In this document: positions 5,764 to 7,122 of the stretch, one piece after another
Layout of the letters: the number at the start of each line of letters is the position of its first letter
Position numbering within the stretch: the first letter of the stretch is position 1
Source: an uncultured Lachnospiraceae bacterium
Lineage (GTDB): Bacteria; Bacillota; Clostridia; Lachnospirales; Lachnospiraceae
Assembly: GCA_947068385.1 (NCBI GenBank)
Contig: CAMTBF010000180.1
Span: forward strand, 1 to 7,122
Direction: 5' to 3'
DNA length: 7,122 nt
Position numbers and translations under genes: made by a program
The notes under the pieces: generated by a model
What the model was told of the DNA's origin: nothing
The model's database searches: none
What the model saw: the letters and a program-made list of their open reading frames with translations, nothing else

Positions 5764-6792
5764 ATGGAAAACATCAGCCTGATTCAGGACATCAAGACCT
5801 TCGCCTTTTCCGCCGAAAATCCCACCGGTGCCAGGGCTGGCGGCTCCCGGGGCGGAGATTGCACCAAGCTGCGCCCCTGCATCGACATCCATCCCGGGGA
5901 GACTGTCACTTTGGTGGATGCAGAGGGGCCGGGGATGATTCAGAGCATCTGGTTCACGGGATATGTGGGCCACAGCTTCATCCTGCGCATCTACTGGGAT
6001 GGGGACGAGACTCCATCCGTGGAAGCGCCCATATCGGCTTTCTTTGGCTGCGCCTACGATGAGAACTTCGAAGACCGGGAGGGCAGATACCCCATCCTGA
6101 ACTCCGCCAAGATTCTGGTGGCCCCCGGGAGAGGCCTGAACTGCTACTGGGAAATGCCTTTCCGAAAGCACTGCAGAATCACCATGGAAAACCGCAGCGA
6201 CAAAGACAAGACGCTTTTCTACATGATAACAGGATGCTACATGAACCTGCCTGAAAATATCGGCTACTTCCACGCATCCTACCGCCAGGAGCACCCCGTG
6301 CAGAAGGGCCGCTCCTACACCGTCATCGACAATATCAAAGGGAAGGGCCAGTTCCTGGGCCTGACCCTGGCAGCGGGCATGAACGGCAACAATACCTGCT
6401 GGGTGGAGGGGGAGGCCAGGATGTACATCGACGACGACCCATACCCGTCCATCCACTATACCGGCACAGAGGACTACTTCGGAGGCGCCTATGGCTTCGG
6501 CAACGATATCTATCTGAAAAGATACCATACCTACAGCGGCCTCTACACCGGCATGTTCGCCATCCTGGGCGACAACGCGGCCTTTTACAACGGGCAGCAG
6601 CGGTTCCTGCTGTACCGCTTCCATGTACCGGATTCCATCCACTTTGAGACCGGCTTCCGGATGACCCTGGACAATCTGGGCTGGACAGGCCCCAGATATG
6701 ATGACTACACATCCGTGGCATTCTGGTACCAGACGCTGCCCCATGAACCTCTAAAGCCCCTGCCGGAGGATGGGGAGATGGTCATGAAATAA
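5764..6792 (+). CDS. DUF2961 / glycoside hydrolase family 172 protein
   Basis: 342-residue cytosolic enzyme of the DUF2961 (GH172) family, whose characterised members act on fructofuranose or D-arabinofuranose linkages (difructose dianhydride I synthase/hydrolase, D-arabinofuranosidases). No signal peptide or membrane helix is seen. Family landmarks in order: AENPTG (18-23), IQSIWFT (59-65), RIYWDGDETPSVEAP (75-89), MPFRKHCRITMENRS (131-145), YFHASYRQEHP (168-178), WVEGEARMYIDDD (213-225) and SIHYTGTEDYFGGAYGF (229-245). Glu215 and Glu236 are the likely catalytic pair; their 21-residue spacing equals that of Glu270/Glu291, the pair I recall for the founding enzyme. The start is fixed by GAGGAGGT at 5751-5758, 5 bases before ATG. 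Its own strong promoter suggests independent control. Length is at the short end for the family but no landmark is missing. Substrate cannot be read from the sequence; a polysaccharide-derived furanoside taken up as an oligosaccharide is plausible for a cytosolic member. Confidence 0.9.
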   Translation: MENISLIQDIKTFAFSAENPTGARAGGSRGGDCTKLRPCIDIHPGETVTLVDAEGPGMIQSIWFTGYVGHSFILRIYWDGDETPSVEAPISAFFGCAYDENFEDREGRYPILNSAKILVAPGRGLNCYWEMPFRKHCRITMENRSDKDKTLFYMITGCYMNLPENIGYFHASYRQEHPVQKGRSYTVIDNIKGKGQFLGLTLAAGMNGNNTCWVEGEARMYIDDDPYPSIHYTGTEDYFGGAYGFGNDIYLKRYHTYSGLYTGMFAILGDNAAFYNGQQRFLLYRFHVPDSIHFETGFRMTLDNLGWTGPRYDDYTSVAFWYQTLPHEPLKPLPEDGEMVMK

Positions 6793-6813
6793 GCGCGGTC
6801 TCTCCCGGCGGAG

Positions 6814-6842
6814 GAGCGGCCAAAGAGCGGCCAAAGGCCCTC
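6814..6842 (+). repeat. Two 11-bp tandem copies with overlapping small hairpin
   Basis: GAGCGGCCAAA occurs twice in a row (6814-6824, 6825-6835). The second copy also folds with the following bases as GAG(C)GGCC-AAA-GGCC-CTC (6825-6842), seven pairs with one bulge. A short CTCC-CGGC-GGAG hairpin (6802-6813) precedes it. No T-tract follows, so this is not a clear terminator of the GH172 gene. Confidence 0.5.
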
Positions 6843-6875
6843 TGCGTAACAATGACAGGATTTGAAAGGAATCTC

Positions 6876-7122
6876 ATGGATAAAACGAATTCATATCATG
6901 AAAGACCACAGCAAAACCAGGAATCCCAACAAATGGAATGGAAATGGTCATGGCAGGATGAATTTCTAAAATGGCTGTGCGGGTATGCCAATACGGAAGG
7001 CGGCATTTTATACATTGGGGTAAATGATGATGGTTATGTGGTCGGAATCAAAGATTCCAAAAGGATGCTGGAGGGCTTGCCGAACAAGATTCATGACAAA
7101 TTAGGGATCATAGCCAGCATCA
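6876..7122 (+). CDS. AlbA_2 (Schlafen-type) domain protein, N-terminal fragment
   Basis: The first 82 codons of a gene running off the right edge. Residues 21-58 match the AlbA_2 (Schlafen group 3) domain: EWKWSWQDEFLKWLCGYANT, then EGGILYIGVNDDGYVVGI, followed by a KRMLEGLPNKIHDKLGI segment typical of bacterial members annotated as ATP-binding or RecG-like putative transcriptional regulators. The first 20 residues are polar and Gln-rich. ATG 6876 is preferred because GAAAGGA ends 5 bases upstream; an in-frame ATG at 6852 has no ribosome site. Base composition drops sharply relative to the genes to the left, which hints at a different origin. Full members usually run several hundred residues with a C-terminal winged-helix part that cannot be seen here. 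The DNA-binding or regulatory role is a family expectation, not shown. Confidence 0.8.
   Translation, partial: MDKTNSYHERPQQNQESQQMEWKWSWQDEFLKWLCGYANTEGGILYIGVNDDGYVVGIKDSKRMLEGLPNKIHDKLGIIASI

Noticed and set aside
5731..6744. Long open frame of 337 codons on the minus strand opposite the GH172 gene
   Set aside because: It mirrors the codon structure of a well-supported + strand family member, has no ribosome site and shows no recognisable protein motif.

Overview
The window looks like a piece of a moderately GC-rich Gram-positive genome, most likely a Clostridia / Lachnospiraceae-type gut anaerobe. This rests on strong AGGAGG-type ribosome sites, a textbook sigma-A promoter with an extended -10, and the gene mix: Mrp/complex-I-like antiporter subunits, a cytosolic GH172/DUF2961 enzyme and an AlbA_2/Schlafen-type protein. 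The taxon is inferred from style, not from a marker gene. Everything that can be called as a gene is on the + strand.

Positions 1-5486 hold three consecutive multi-pass membrane proteins of the ND2/ND4/ND5 (NuoL/M/N, MrpA/D, MbhH) proton-channel superfamily. The first is cut by the left edge (1-1608). The second starts 28 bases after the first stops (1637-3112). The third (3240-5486) follows a 127-base gap and carries a long C-terminal extension ending in an extra membrane helix, like the lateral helix of NuoL. All three keep the TM5 glutamate, TM7 lysine and TM12 lysine of the proton path, so all look functional. They are probably the distal part of a larger Mrp/Mbh-like operon whose small subunits (MrpB/C/E/F/G- or MbhD-like) lie to the left of the window. 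The likely role is coupling of H+ and Na+ movement across the cytoplasmic membrane, alone or with a redox module that is not visible here.

Positions 5487-5763 hold no convincing gene. They contain a diverged second copy of the 3' end of the third antiporter gene, two GC-rich inverted repeats without T-tracts, and then a strong promoter (TTGACA, 17 bases, TACGAT with TGC extension) with an inverted repeat spanning the -10 and the presumed transcription start.

That promoter drives a 342-residue cytosolic DUF2961 / glycoside hydrolase family 172 protein (5764-6792), which has both expected catalytic glutamates. After a short gap with an 11-bp tandem repeat, a clearly AT-richer partial gene (6876 to the right edge) begins. 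It encodes the N-terminus of an AlbA_2 (Schlafen-type) putative DNA-binding / ATP-binding protein. The antiporter operon and the last two genes look functionally unrelated.

No tRNA, rRNA, CRISPR array, insertion sequence or recognised riboswitch was seen.
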